From: Granulosicoccus sp045110515
GTDB taxonomy: Bacteria > Pseudomonadota > Gammaproteobacteria > Granulosicoccales > Granulosicoccaceae
Direction of reading: 5' to 3'
Assembly (NCBI GenBank): GCA_045110515.1
Contig: JBGCGD010000009.1
Span: 49,598 to 113,597 of the forward strand
Length of the DNA stretch: 64,000 nt
Notes under the pieces: model-generated
Seen by the model: only the letters and a program-made list of their open reading frames with translations
What the model was told of the DNA's origin: nothing
The model's database searches: none
In this document: in pieces, positions 17,371 through 26,830 of the stretch
How the letters are laid out: the number at the start of each line of letters is the position of its first letter
How positions within the stretch are numbered: the stretch's first letter is position 1
Program-made: the position numbers and the translations under genes

Positions 17371-18483
17371 TCAAAGCACCTCTGTGGCCGCTATATATTT
17401 ATACCCTAAGGCTTCGGCAACCTCTCTACAAACAATTTCTCCGTTCATGACGTTCAGCCCATTAAGTAAATGTACGTCATCAGTGAGTGCCTGCTTGTAT
17501 CCCTTACCAGCTAGGTTTAGGATATGCGGCAGTGTTACGTTGTTTAACGCGTAGGTAGACGTTCGCGGAACGCCACCTGGCATATTAGCTACACAATAGT
17601 GAACAACGTCATCGACAACGTAGGTAGGTTCGGCATGCGTTGTTGCTTTGGACGTTTCACAGCATCCGCCCTGGTCGATAGCGACATCAACAATAACAGA
17701 ACCTGGCTTCATAGCTTTTACCATTTCTGTTGTAACGAGTTTAGGTGCAGCAGCACCGGGAATCAGTACGCCGCCAATAACCAAATCGGCTTCTAGCACA
17801 TGTTTTTCAAGTGCATCACGGGTTGAATAGACGCTATTAGTGCTTCGGCCGAATTGTTGCCAATGAGCCTCTAGTACATCAGGGCTCCTATCGATGACCC
17901 AAGTGTCAGCGCCCATACCGACAGCAATATGTGCGGCATGCGTGCCCACAACACCGCCACCAATGATCACGACTTTGGCAGGGTCAACGCCGGGTACGCC
18001 ACCTAGCAACATACCTAGCCCACCGTGTGGCTGCTCCAGACAGTATGCTCCCGCTTGAATGGCCATGCGTCCGGCAACTTTTGACATAGGCGCGAGTAGC
18101 GGTAATCCACCACGAGCTGAGGTGACAGTTTCATAGGCGATACAAATAGCTCCGCTATTGACCAAATCTTTTGTCTGCTCTGGATCCGGTGCGAGATGTA
18201 GATAGGTGAACAGTATCTGTCCGGATCGAAGCATTGCGCGTTCTACCGCTTGAGGTTCTTTAACCTTGACGATCATGTCGGCCCGCTCAAAAATTTCAGC
18301 AGCCTGTTGAACGATTTCGGCTCCTGCTGTTTTATAGTCGTCATCGGAGCGTCCGATACCTACACCAGCTTGCGTTTCAACGACAACCTGATGCCCGCTT
18401 TGGACACATTCACGAACGCTGGTTGGAGTCATTCCAACGCGGTATTCATGATTTTTTATTTCTTTCGGTACGCCTATTAACAT
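17371..18483 (-). CDS. ald: Alanine dehydrogenase
   Basis: Reversibly deaminates L-alanine to pyruvate and ammonium with NAD. 370 residues from ATG 18483 (MLIGVPKEIKNHEYRVGM), the usual length and start of the family; a frame to 18528 adds 15 unlikely residues. Visible: N-terminal substrate-domain Lys/Arg/His pattern, VKVKEPQ, LFTYLHLAPDP, the NAD-binding glycine motif VVIIGGGVVGTHAA, VIVDVAIDQGGC and TYVVDDVVHYCVANMPGGVPRTST. Monocistronic by spacing (148 nt to RluA, 219 nt to the LysE exporter gene). High confidence. Confidence 0.95.
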   Translation of the reverse strand: MLIGVPKEIKNHEYRVGMTPTSVRECVQSGHQVVVETQAGVGIGRSDDDYKTAGAEIVQQAAEIFERADMIVKVKEPQAVERAMLRSGQILFTYLHLAPDPEQTKDLVNSGAICIAYETVTSARGGLPLLAPMSKVAGRMAIQAGAYCLEQPHGGLGMLLGGVPGVDPAKVVIIGGGVVGTHAAHIAVGMGADTWVIDRSPDVLEAHWQQFGRSTNSVYSTRDALEKHVLEADLVIGGVLIPGAAAPKLVTTEMVKAMKPGSVIVDVAIDQGGCCETSKATTHAEPTYVVDDVVHYCVANMPGGVPRTSTYALNNVTLPHILNLAGKGYKQALTDDVHLLNGLNVMNGEIVCREVAEALGYKYIAATEVL

Positions 18484-18702
18484 GATTGTCTCAGCTGTGT
18501 TTTCACCTTCGGTAACAGAAAGTAGCAAACGTTGTATTGCGAGTTAGTAGCCACTTAACAACCTTGAAGTAGGCCAGCGTGGTGTTCGTTTAGAAAGGGT
18601 CTGTTAACCCTCGATTTTGGACGAGTGACGATTCACATTGATCACGCACTTACCGTTTTGATATATGACATCTCCTATCTGAATGATTATCAGATAAGGA
18701 GC

Positions 18703-19362
18703 TCACCCCGTGCTCTTGTTGTCAAAGGCAAGTCTGGCGGCCAAACCGGCAAAGACCACGCCAGTGATATAACGACTGATTCGCCTGGCTGATGGGCTAG
18801 CTGTGAGTGCTGATTTTGCGTTTGATGAGATCAGTATGACGGTACCTTTTACACAAAAACCAATTACATTCAGGGTTGTTGCCAGTACCAATATTTGCAA
18901 GACAAGATTGCCACTCTCGGGGTTGAGAAATTGAGGAAATAGAGCAAGAAAAAACAGAGCAATCTTTGGATTTAGAATGTTGCTGATTATGCCTTGTCTG
19001 AACATTATCCAGTTTGAATAACTATCAGATTTGTCTTTGCGTAGGCTAATGACATCGTTTGATGTAAATGCCTGCCAAGCTAAATAAAGTAGATAAAGGG
19101 CTCCTGCAATCCTTACCGCGTCATAGGCGAAGGGGACAGCAAGAAATAGTGTGGATAAGCCAAAGGCCAATGCTAACGCATGGCAATAGGAACCCATGGC
19201 AATACCTAAATAGGTGGCTAAGCCTGCCATTTTTCCCTGTGTAGCGCTTCGAGTAGCAACCAGTAACATATCAGGGCCGGGCGCAGAGGTCAGGGCTAGG
19301 CAAGCAAGCGAAAACATTCCAAGTGTGTATAGATCTGGCACCGTGCTCCCACTGTACAACAT
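18703..19362 (-). CDS. LysE/RhtB-family amino-acid exporter
   Basis: A 219-residue inner-membrane protein with about six hydrophobic segments. The RhtB hallmark is near the N-terminus: LALTSAPGPDMLLVATRSATQGKMAGLATYLGI; also GALYLLYLAWQAF and FRQGIISNILNPKIALFFLALFPQFLNP. Members export amino acids or homoserine lactones; substrate not predictable. It lies next to alanine dehydrogenase in the same direction, which may hint at amino-acid overflow, but the 219-nt gap makes an operon uncertain. Confidence 0.88.
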   Translation of the reverse strand: MLYSGSTVPDLYTLGMFSLACLALTSAPGPDMLLVATRSATQGKMAGLATYLGIAMGSYCHALALAFGLSTLFLAVPFAYDAVRIAGALYLLYLAWQAFTSNDVISLRKDKSDSYSNWIMFRQGIISNILNPKIALFFLALFPQFLNPESGNLVLQILVLATTLNVIGFCVKGTVILISSNAKSALTASPSARRISRYITGVVFAGLAARLAFDNKSTG

Positions 19363-19593
19363 TCAGTTCAAACACAACACGCCTTGCCAAAGAGCAGGCA
19401 CTCGCGGATTTAAATGCTAATTGCTAATGTGAAGTTAACTTTCACGTAGACAATACGGCGTTGAGAGGCGCTAAAGCAAGCGTTTTTTTATCATGATGAG
19501 CGTTAGCTGATTTAACTATATTCTCATTCGAGTCATAATACGATTCTAGCTGCTAAACAAGTCAGCAGTGCGCGTTTCAGGAACTCCCACCCG

Positions 19594-20808
19594 TTGATAC
19601 AAAAACAAACTGAGAAGGCATCATCCACTGAGTACGTGATGCTGGTGGCGTTTGTCATATCCATAGGGGCTTTGGCAACAGATTTGATGTTGCCAGCGCT
19701 TGACGTGATAGGCCAAGAGCTGAGAGTAAACAACCCGAATGATGTCCATTTTATTGTGACGGCTTTTTTCCTCGGAATGGCGGGAGGGCAGCTTATCGTG
19801 GGTCCTATTTCAGATGCTTTCGGCAGGAAGCCCACCATATTGGTTGGGTATTTTGTATTTATTCTTGGCTGTGCCTTGTCGATGTTTTCCCAGGACTGGA
19901 CAGTCATGATTCTTGGGCGCATCTTGCAGGGCCTGGGAGCCGCTGCCCCAAGAATCGTTGTGGTCGCGATGGTCCGAGATGAGTACGAGGGGCGTGGCAT
20001 GGCCCGAATTCTCTCCCTAGTTATGACGGTCTTTATCACCGTTCCCATCGTCGCCCCGGCCTTGGGAGAGGGCTTCATTTACGTTGGTGGTTGGAAAGCA
20101 ACTTTCGCCGGTCTGATTCTGCTCTCTTTTCTCGTCTCCCTGTGGTTCTATTGTCGCCAGCCGGAAACGCTACTCCAATCAAGCAGGAGACCACTGCGTA
20201 TTCGAACTTTGGTAACTGGATTGAAAGAAGTCGTGACCACCAGAGTCGCGATGGGGTACACCATTGCATTAGGATGCATCAATGGTGTCTTCTTTGGGTA
20301 TTTAGGTTCTGCTCAACAGATTTTTCAGTTAACGTTAAAAGTCGGCGATTTATTCGTTGTATATTTTGCCATTGCATCGGTCTCTCTGGGCGCTGCATCG
20401 CTGCTCAACGCTAAATTGGTTTTGAAACTTGGTATGCGCAATCTGACTTGGTGCGCTTTAGTGATATTGACTTTCTTGTCCGCGTGCTTCTTTGGAATAC
20501 TAACCCTATATCAGGGGATACCGCTGCTATCGCATTTTTTGGTGTGGCAACTATCTACCTTTTTTTGCGTAGGGATTATCTTCGGCAATGTCAGTTCCTT
20601 ATCACTTGAATCAATGGGGCATATGGCTGGTTTGGCATCTGCCTTTGTCGGATCAATTTCTACGTTTATTGCGCTTCCTATGGCGTGGTTGATTGGGTAT
20701 CACTACGACGGCACCCTCTATCCTTTGGTGACAGGTTTTACGGTGATAGGACTTTTGGCTTGTGTGGTGGTCTTCTGGACCGAACACGATTCGTCATCCA
20801 CAGATTGA
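19594..20808 (+). CDS. MFS drug-resistance transporter, Bcr/CflA type
   Basis: A 12-helix proton-driven exporter, 404 residues from TTG 19594, which has CAGGA upstream; ATG 19639 (MLVAFVISIGALATDLMLP) is the alternative. Family features: ATDLMLPALDVIGQEL in helix 1, FFLGMAGGQLIVGPISDAFGRKPT (motif A, loop 2-3), GRILQGLGAAAPRIVVVAMVRD in helix 4-5 and a second half ending in YDGTLYPLVTGFTVIGLL. Bcr/CflA members export compounds such as bicyclomycin or sulfonamides; the substrate here is unknown. Divergent from the LysE gene. Confidence 0.87.
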   Translation: MIQKQTEKASSTEYVMLVAFVISIGALATDLMLPALDVIGQELRVNNPNDVHFIVTAFFLGMAGGQLIVGPISDAFGRKPTILVGYFVFILGCALSMFSQDWTVMILGRILQGLGAAAPRIVVVAMVRDEYEGRGMARILSLVMTVFITVPIVAPALGEGFIYVGGWKATFAGLILLSFLVSLWFYCRQPETLLQSSRRPLRIRTLVTGLKEVVTTRVAMGYTIALGCINGVFFGYLGSAQQIFQLTLKVGDLFVVYFAIASVSLGAASLLNAKLVLKLGMRNLTWCALVILTFLSACFFGILTLYQGIPLLSHFLVWQLSTFFCVGIIFGNVSSLSLESMGHMAGLASAFVGSISTFIALPMAWLIGYHYDGTLYPLVTGFTVIGLLACVVVFWTEHDSSSTD

Positions 20809-20957
20809 CTGCTAAGTTGACGGCGCTTGTGGGCTACTGGCGGCTACTTTAAGAGTTCGCAGTACCTTAGAAGACTAGCCTAGACTAAAGTGTTTGAAAT
20901 AGCGGTTGCCCACTCAAACGCGCTAGAATTACCTCCTCATCACATCGGATAGCAGTT

Positions 20958-21323
20958 ATGTCAGATTCAGTCTCAGCATTCTTCAGCGCATGGCAACTCG
21001 ACTCAGCGGATGCACGGCTTCAAAAAATAAAAAGCTCCGTAACTGCAAACGTTCGATACGTCGATCCGCGGACACCACAAACCGTTGAGGGGATTGATGC
21101 CTTAAACGACTACGTAGGCATGTTCAGCGCAAATGCGCCCGGTTGGACGGCCAAAGTGGTTCAAAGTAGTAGTACCGCGGGTATGACACGCGCCACAGTC
21201 GCCTTCGGCGGAATGGGCCCCGATGGAAAAGAAATGGAGCAGCTAGGCCAATATTTCGTGGAGACAGAGGGTGATCTCATCTCTCGTATTGTGGGTTTCG
21301 TCGGAATCGGTGCGCCCGAATAG
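20958..21323 (+). CDS. SnoaL/NTF2-like small protein
   Basis: A 121-residue protein of the NTF2 cone fold: an N-terminal helix (SDSVSAFFSAWQLDSADARLQKI), then ANVRYVDPRTPQTVEGIDALNDYVGMF, the typical SnoaL pattern (Y-x-DP, then a helix), and strands TRATVAFGGMGPDGKEMEQLGQYFVETEGDLISRIVGF. Such proteins are small-molecule-binding or ring-modifying enzymes, often of unknown role. No signal peptide. ATG 20958 follows a weak ribosome-binding site. No operon partner is evident; the Nudix gene follows after 91 nt. Confidence 0.7.
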   Translation: MSDSVSAFFSAWQLDSADARLQKIKSSVTANVRYVDPRTPQTVEGIDALNDYVGMFSANAPGWTAKVVQSSSTAGMTRATVAFGGMGPDGKEMEQLGQYFVETEGDLISRIVGFVGIGAPE

Positions 21324-21414
21324 TACCTTTTTCAGCTTGCTGTTCTATCGTTTGAGAAACCTTGTGAGTGATTTTCGTTTAGCGATTTACAGTGATCCAA
21401 CTGTGGAGCACTAA

Positions 21415-21951
21415 GTGAACTCGCCTGAGATAATTTGGGAAAAGGAAGTCCACAAGGGTTGGCTTAGAATTCTCAAAAGACGCATAAAGCATCCAAACGG
21501 CGGAATACAAGATTATGAAATCGTCAATCCGGATTCTCATTCAGTCTCCGCGTTAGTGCTTGATCGCAACAGTGATGTCGTGCCAGTGGAACTCTATCGT
21601 TTCGGGCAACAGCAACGACTATTAGAATTGCCGGCTGGTGGGGTTGAGCGCGGGGAAACTTACATTCAAGCTATGGAACGTGAAATCCTCGAGGAGACAG
21701 GATATAAAGGGGAGTTGAAGGCCCTTGGGCAGCATTTCATCGCTGCAGAGCATGGCGTCACGCGGCACGTTTTTGTGGCGCAAAACTGTGTTCAGGTGGC
21801 GGAGCCACAACCTGAGCAAAGTGAGATAGATGAGGGGGCAGTAGTACGCGTACTTCCGCTCAAGGAATTTCTAACACTTGTTAGAGCGGGAAAGCTTACG
21901 GAAACAGGAGCGGCTTTCATGGCTTTAGATCATCTTAATTTGCTTAACTGA
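21415..21951 (+). CDS. Nudix hydrolase, ADP-ribose pyrophosphatase-like
   Basis: 178 residues starting at GTG 21415 with GGAG seven nt upstream. The Nudix box is complete: GGVERGETYIQAMEREILEE followed by TGY, i.e. GX5EX7REUXEEXGU. The pre-box part (YEIVNPDSHSVSALVLDRNSDVVPVELYRFGQQQ) and the AEHGVTRHVFVAQN region resemble ADP-ribose/sugar-nucleotide pyrophosphatases, which hydrolyse NDP-X substrates with Mg2+. The exact substrate is unknown. Confidence 0.88.
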   Translation: MNSPEIIWEKEVHKGWLRILKRRIKHPNGGIQDYEIVNPDSHSVSALVLDRNSDVVPVELYRFGQQQRLLELPAGGVERGETYIQAMEREILEETGYKGELKALGQHFIAAEHGVTRHVFVAQNCVQVAEPQPEQSEIDEGAVVRVLPLKEFLTLVRAGKLTETGAAFMALDHLNLLN

Positions 21952-22369
21952 CAAAATTGTTAGATTCATGTCAGCTGGGTGTATAGCAGCTCAGCGGTTG
22001 TGTTCTTTTAAGCAATACACAATAAATGTGTTGCGACTAAAAATCCTTCTTCATGGTCAAAACGGTAATAGAGAATCACCGCCAATTTATATAATTTTCC
22101 GCGATTATAATCGCCACCTATATTCATTAAGGCTACTGAATTCTGGTGAATCAAACACCTTAAAAAATATAGTGAACTGAAGTGCTTGGGTGATTGTGAC
22201 TATGCCATTTAGGCACATTCACATTTCATTGTGACGTATGCCTCTTAGACCAAGTACATTCATTGTACGAATGACTAGATAGCAATAACCTTCACATAAT
22301 CATATGGATTAAAATTCATGCGGCCTCTCGCGGTGGAGGATTCATTATGCTTGTTAAATACATACCCTT
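21952..22369. other. AT-rich non-coding stretch upstream of the secreted multidomain protein
   Basis: 418 nt without a convincing gene. A 70-codon open frame at 21968-22180 has no ribosome-binding site, family resemblance or coding-type composition. The last ~200 nt are AT-rich with short direct and inverted repeats (CACATTCACATT, GTACATTCATTGTAC) and probably hold the promoter of the 22370 gene. Confidence 0.5.
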
Positions 22370-24307
22370 ATGAAGCTATCTCATTTTACGCTCTTCGCTC
22401 TCACAGTTGCCTCCTTGGTTGCACCCTTGACATCGAGCGCTCAATCAAAGCAGTCCGAGCGGGCATATGCCGCCACCACTTTAAATGAAGCTCGTTCCGG
22501 TTTTCAGGCGATGTATGGTTTTAGTGCCACTGATTGCGACCCGATAAACGGGGAGTGGGTTTGTTCTGAATTCCATGTATCAGCGACAACGCTCTTGTCG
22601 TTACCTGAACCTACCGATGATTCAACGGCCAACTGCGTGGCCTATGGTGCTTCTATTGACGATGCTCAATCAGCCTTTAGTGCAGATTGCCCTTGGCGTA
22701 TTAGACATAGCTGTGATTTATTATCAAGTGGGCAATGGGCTTGTACCACTGAAGGTGCAGATTCTCAATCGCTAGTCACTGTAGCCGGAGCACCTCCACC
22801 ACCAGCGGGTTTGTGTGCAGCCCATGGCGCGTCCATAACAGAAGCACAAGAGGCCTTCAGTGTCGAGTGCCCTTGGCGCGACAGAAATTTTTGTGACCCG
22901 CAATCCAGTGGTGAGTGGGCGTGTTCAACTGAGCGGTTAGCTACTTCTGTTAATGCTCTGGATACGTCACCCGAAACTACCCATACAGCTGATAGCTCCA
23001 CCTCAAATACCTCGACGGACACCGCTGATACTTCTACTGAAAGTACACGCAACACTGCCCAGGTGTTACAGATTGAAGCAGAGGATGTTGCATATAACTC
23101 TGCCGTGTGGCGTCCAAGTGAAGGTGGCCTTGTCTATACAGGTGCCAACAGATATCTGTTAACAAGTCGCAATGACGATGCGAACCTTGTCTTAAACTTT
23201 GCGGTACCGGTCGCAGGTACGTACAGATTTACTATGCGTTCAAGAGCCGGTAAGGGTAACGATCCGTCAGAGCCGCCAAACGATGTCTGGTTAAAAGCAC
23301 CCGGGCAGGATTGGCTCAAGGTATACATGACACGCGATGGTAGCTGGCATATAGATGCAATTGGAGAACGTAACGGTTCGCACTCACGCGATTTCAATAC
23401 GTATCAACTTTCTGCTGGCTCGCATCAAATGATTGTGTCGGGTCGTTCGCAAGGACACATACTGGATTGGGTTGCCTTGCAACCGCAGGGTTTCTCAATT
23501 GATAGTAGCACAACCAACACACCGGTTGTGTCAAACACCACAGGGACTGGCGTGCTGAATACTTATTACCAATCCGGTGACTTGGTAGTTATTGCACACG
23601 ACAGTGGGCCTGATACCGATGACATGCAGGCTATTGTCGCTAATAGAATGATCATGGATGCCAATCCTTCTGTTAACTACTTACTGGTGGGTGCTACACA
23701 AGGGCACGCTTGGACAAATCCCACAGCAGGAAGTGAGGCCCACACGCAGTCTTTGTTCCCGGATTGGGTAAACGCGAAAGCCAGTACAAGCGGTACAACA
23801 AGCTTCGATGGCACGTCTGTTATCGCCGTTGCTGACAGAATCGAATCAACTTTAAACAGTGGTGGCACTGTGCACATTGCAGAAGGTGGGCCTAGTGACT
23901 TCACGGCAGAAATACTTCGCTTATTACAATCGCGTGGTGTTAGTGCGGGTAATTTGAAACGAATCAGAGTGGTTCAGCACAGCGCAGGATCTACGGCCTG
24001 GAATGAACAGCAGACATCAAGCGCTAACATTGCATTGGTCAAATCGGTTGCAACTTGGACACCTATTGCTAACGGCAATGTCGGTGGCAACGCGACTGCA
24101 GACTTTCAAGAGACAGCCAGCTCGGCTATGTGTCAGCGTTTTAGAAGCGCAGCGGCGGGTTCTCGCTACGCATCACAATGGGCCTGGGCCTATTCGACAA
24201 TTGGCGATTCACGGAAATGCGATCAATCTGATTCCGTTGAACTTCTGTATATCCTAAATGACACCAGCACTAAAACCTTTGACCAGTTTGTCTCGCGGTA
24301 TATGTAG
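22370..24307 (+). CDS. Secreted protein: three Cys repeats, carbohydrate-binding-like domain, nucleoside-hydrolase-like domain
   Basis: 645 residues with a signal peptide (LFALTVASLVAPLTSSAQS). Residues ~30-190 hold three related modules, each with a helix 'A..AF/GF', then CPW or DC, and ending C....GEWVC/GQWAC/GEWAC; modules two and three share CPWR and a final T/STE. A Ser/Thr linker follows. Residues ~235-375 resemble a CBM6/35-like beta-sandwich: QIEAEDVAY at its start, GTYRFTMRSRAG and ILDWVALQPQGF at its end. Residues ~400-645 begin VVIAHDSGPDTDDMQAIVAN, reminiscent of the Asp cluster of nucleoside hydrolases and DUF1593 proteins, and contain a FxAEILRLLQSRG helix. Probably extracellular and polysaccharide-associated. 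Domain assignments are by pattern only. Confidence 0.7.
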   Translation: MKLSHFTLFALTVASLVAPLTSSAQSKQSERAYAATTLNEARSGFQAMYGFSATDCDPINGEWVCSEFHVSATTLLSLPEPTDDSTANCVAYGASIDDAQSAFSADCPWRIRHSCDLLSSGQWACTTEGADSQSLVTVAGAPPPPAGLCAAHGASITEAQEAFSVECPWRDRNFCDPQSSGEWACSTERLATSVNALDTSPETTHTADSSTSNTSTDTADTSTESTRNTAQVLQIEAEDVAYNSAVWRPSEGGLVYTGANRYLLTSRNDDANLVLNFAVPVAGTYRFTMRSRAGKGNDPSEPPNDVWLKAPGQDWLKVYMTRDGSWHIDAIGERNGSHSRDFNTYQLSAGSHQMIVSGRSQGHILDWVALQPQGFSIDSSTTNTPVVSNTTGTGVLNTYYQSGDLVVIAHDSGPDTDDMQAIVANRMIMDANPSVNYLLVGATQGHAWTNPTAGSEAHTQSLFPDWVNAKASTSGTTSFDGTSVIAVADRIESTLNSGGTVHIAEGGPSDFTAEILRLLQSRGVSAGNLKRIRVVQHSAGSTAWNEQQTSSANIALVKSVATWTPIANGNVGGNATADFQETASSAMCQRFRSAAAGSRYASQWAWAYSTIGDSRKCDQSDSVELLYILNDTSTKTFDQFVSRYM

Positions 24308-24319
24308 ACCGCCGCTGTA

Positions 24320-24363
24320 AAGTTGGAGACATAGACGTCTAGTGGCGTCTATGTCTCCAACTT
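24320..24363. terminator. Perfect 18-bp hairpin
   Basis: AAGTTGGAGACATAGACG (24320-24337) pairs perfectly with 24346-24363 around an 8-nt loop, 13 nt after the stop of the 22370 gene. There is no T run, so it may act as a 3' stabilising structure or a weak terminator. Confidence 0.65.
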
Positions 24364-24497
24364 CTGCTTAAGCGTGAATTATTTTCAAGCACGTCCTCAT
24401 ATTCATCCCTTTGTCATTTAGCCTCTTTAGAGTAAGGTCATCGAATTGATTGGAAGCACGACTTTCAACCATTGACCGTAACTAGGGAGGTTATGCA

Positions 24498-25265
24498 ATG
24501 AAGTTTATTCATATGACTGACACACATCTTTTGCGTGACGGTGAATGGTTTCTGGGGTTTGATACTCAAAGTAGATTTGAACGTTGCGTGCAAAGTATCA
24601 GAGAGAAGCACAGTGATGCCCACTGTATAATCGTTACCGGAGATATAGCAGAGCGAGGCGAGCCGGAAGCTTATCGCCACTTTCACGAACAAATGGCGAC
24701 GGTTGGAGTGCCTGTTTATTCCATTCCCGGTAATCATGATCTGCGGCACAATTACAGTTCGGTATTTCCTAAGGTTTGGTCAGATCCCTCTGGCTTTGCA
24801 CAGCAGGCCATAAGGACGCCAGCGGGTATTTTCCTACTACTCGACACGTTACTGGATAACTCTGATGCCGGGACACTATGTGAGCATCGACTCCAGTGGC
24901 TCTCTGATCAATTAATTGAATTCAGCTCGGAGCCTGTATTTTTGTTTATGCATCACCCTCCGTTTGATCTTCATATGCCTGCAATTGACAGCATTGGCTT
25001 AATCAATAAAGAGCCGTTCAAAACTGTCATAAAATCGCATCTCAACATCCGACATTTATTTTTTGGGCATGCTCATCGGCCGGTATCCGGTCACTGGCAC
25101 GGTATCTCGTTCTCATCTATGAGTGGGACTAATCATAGGGCCCCGTTGGATCTAAAAGGCGTCGGAAACATGGAAGTGGTTGATAACCCTGAATATGCAA
25201 TTGTTATTATCAATGGTGATCAGTTGGTTGTGCATACGCAGAGCTTTCTAGATGACTATTGCTAG
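24498..25265 (+). CDS. Metallophosphoesterase, GpdQ/CpdA-like phosphodiesterase
   Basis: A binuclear metal phosphodiesterase, 255 residues, with all class III motifs: FIHMTDTHLL (D-x-H), VTGDIAERG (GD), PGNHDLR (GNHD), FMHHPPF (H) and FGHAHRPVSG (GHxH). Relatives split phosphodiesters such as cAMP (CpdA) or glycerophosphodiesters (GpdQ). Because the next genes are a GDPD and a full ugp transporter, glycerophosphodiester cleavage is the more likely role; this is contextual inference. No signal peptide, so cytoplasmic. GGGAGG lies 11 nt before the ATG. Confidence 0.85.
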   Translation: MKFIHMTDTHLLRDGEWFLGFDTQSRFERCVQSIREKHSDAHCIIVTGDIAERGEPEAYRHFHEQMATVGVPVYSIPGNHDLRHNYSSVFPKVWSDPSGFAQQAIRTPAGIFLLLDTLLDNSDAGTLCEHRLQWLSDQLIEFSSEPVFLFMHHPPFDLHMPAIDSIGLINKEPFKTVIKSHLNIRHLFFGHAHRPVSGHWHGISFSSMSGTNHRAPLDLKGVGNMEVVDNPEYAIVIINGDQLVVHTQSFLDDYC

Positions 25266-25412
25266 TTTGACTGGCTAATCCGGGTCGGCAATGCATGAAG
25301 TTATGGTATCTGCTGTGGAGATCGGGTTATAGTTCTTGTGCTTTACGATTTTCTGTCACCTAAGTAATTGTTGTTATCGGAAAATTTTCCTCATCAGTCC
25401 AAGGATTTTTCA

Positions 25413-26675
25413 ATGCCGAGAATGATGTTTAGCACCGTATTCCTAAGCCTCATAGCGGCTTCGTTATGCGCGGATGCGGATACTAAATCGGCGTCGGACA
25501 GTGTCCCGCTCTCGGTGGAATTCAACTTGGGTACTCGTCCCAGTGAGCTTGTCGCAGGTCTACCACAAGGTGCGTTGAAATCTAAATTGCAAGCGTGTGC
25601 AAACAGTGAACAGTACAACGCACCGCAGGTGTCAGAATTTTCTATCAGCCATCGAGGTGCACCGCTTCAGTATCCTGAACACACCTTGGAGGGATACACC
25701 GCGGCTGCTTCCATGGGGGCAGGCATCATCGAATGTGATGTCACGTTTACCAAAGATAAAGAACTGGTTTGTCGGCATTCGCAATGCGATTTACACACCA
25801 CGACCAATATATTGGCGACACCATTGGCTGAGAAATGCAGTACGCCGCCTGATTACGACAGTAAGACCCCTTTCAGAAACGTTCAGTGTTGCGCATCGGA
25901 TTTGACGTTGTCTGAGTTCAAATCGTTACAGGGGAAATTTGACAAGGGAGATAAAAAGGCGCGCACTCTGGACGAATATTATTCCTTGGTAGGTACAGCA
26001 CGCGAGCGGTGGCAGGATCGCACAGGCACGCTTATGTCTCATCGCGAAAGTATCGATCTTTTCAGTTCTTTGGATGTAAAGATGATTCCTGAGCTTAAAT
26101 CACCACAGGTGAAGATGCCATTTAACGGTGACTATAGTCAAGAAAACTATGCTAAAGCACTGTTAGATGATTATCAGGCCGCGGGGATTCCCACAAGTGA
26201 TGTGTGGTTACAGAGTTTTCAGTGGAAAGACATTGAGTTCTGGCTTGATCAAGCCCCAGAATACAGCAGCCAGATCGTGTGGTTGGATGGCCGCTATCGT
26301 GACCGAAGCTTCAACCCTTCTAAACCTCGGAGTTGGAAGCCTTCAATGCAGGAGCTGGCTGATGCAGGCTTAAAGGTTCTCGCACCGCCGTTGTGGGTGC
26401 TGCTATCGCTCGATAAAAATGACAACATCGTCCCATCGCAATACGCCAAAGCGGCACAGGCTGCGGGACTCGATTTAGTCGCGTGGACGCTAGAACGGTC
26501 AGGTTCTCTCGAAAACGGGGGAGGTTGGTACTATCAGACAGTTAAGAAAGCCATCAGGCAAGATTCGGATGTGTATCGGGTGCTGGATGTACTCGCTCAA
26601 GATGTAAAGGTTAAGGGGGTGTTCAGTGATTGGCCCGCAACGACAACCTTTTATGCCAATTGTTCGGATCTCTAA
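25413..26675 (+). CDS. Secreted glycerophosphodiester phosphodiesterase
   Basis: Hydrolyses glycerophosphodiesters to sn-glycerol-3-phosphate and an alcohol. I choose ATG 25413, with AAGGA 8 nt upstream, over TTG 25368; it gives 420 residues with a signal peptide (MPRMMFSTVFLSLIAASLCA), so it acts in the periplasm. The GDPD TIM-barrel motif is ISHRGAPLQYPEHTLEGY, then GAGIIECDVTFTKDKELVCRHS with metal ligands, and later MIPELKSP. A Cys-containing insert (CSTPPDY to VQCC) is longer than in GlpQ. It sits directly before ugpB, so its product G3P would be taken up by the Ugp system. Confidence 0.9.
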   Translation: MPRMMFSTVFLSLIAASLCADADTKSASDSVPLSVEFNLGTRPSELVAGLPQGALKSKLQACANSEQYNAPQVSEFSISHRGAPLQYPEHTLEGYTAAASMGAGIIECDVTFTKDKELVCRHSQCDLHTTTNILATPLAEKCSTPPDYDSKTPFRNVQCCASDLTLSEFKSLQGKFDKGDKKARTLDEYYSLVGTARERWQDRTGTLMSHRESIDLFSSLDVKMIPELKSPQVKMPFNGDYSQENYAKALLDDYQAAGIPTSDVWLQSFQWKDIEFWLDQAPEYSSQIVWLDGRYRDRSFNPSKPRSWKPSMQELADAGLKVLAPPLWVLLSLDKNDNIVPSQYAKAAQAAGLDLVAWTLERSGSLENGGGWYYQTVKKAIRQDSDVYRVLDVLAQDVKVKGVFSDWPATTTFYANCSDL

Positions 26676-26830
26676 TTAAGCGTAAACGACTCTGGACGAG
26701 TAGCTGTGGTTTCCCATATAGTCAGGGTTAGTCTTTACCACAAGATTTTGTTTTCTTTCACTGAGAAGACAGATGCAATACGAGGCGCGAACTCGAAATC
26801 GCGTCAATTTTGAAACGAGGAGCAATACTT

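Noticed and set aside
21968..22180. Open frame of 70 codons in the gap before the 22370 gene
   Set aside because: No ribosome-binding site, no family resemblance and AT-rich non-coding composition.
24498..25265. Metallophosphoesterase named cpdA (cAMP phosphodiesterase)
   Set aside because: Motifs cannot separate CpdA from GpdQ-like enzymes and the neighbouring GDPD and ugp genes argue for glycerophosphodiesters, so no symbol is given.
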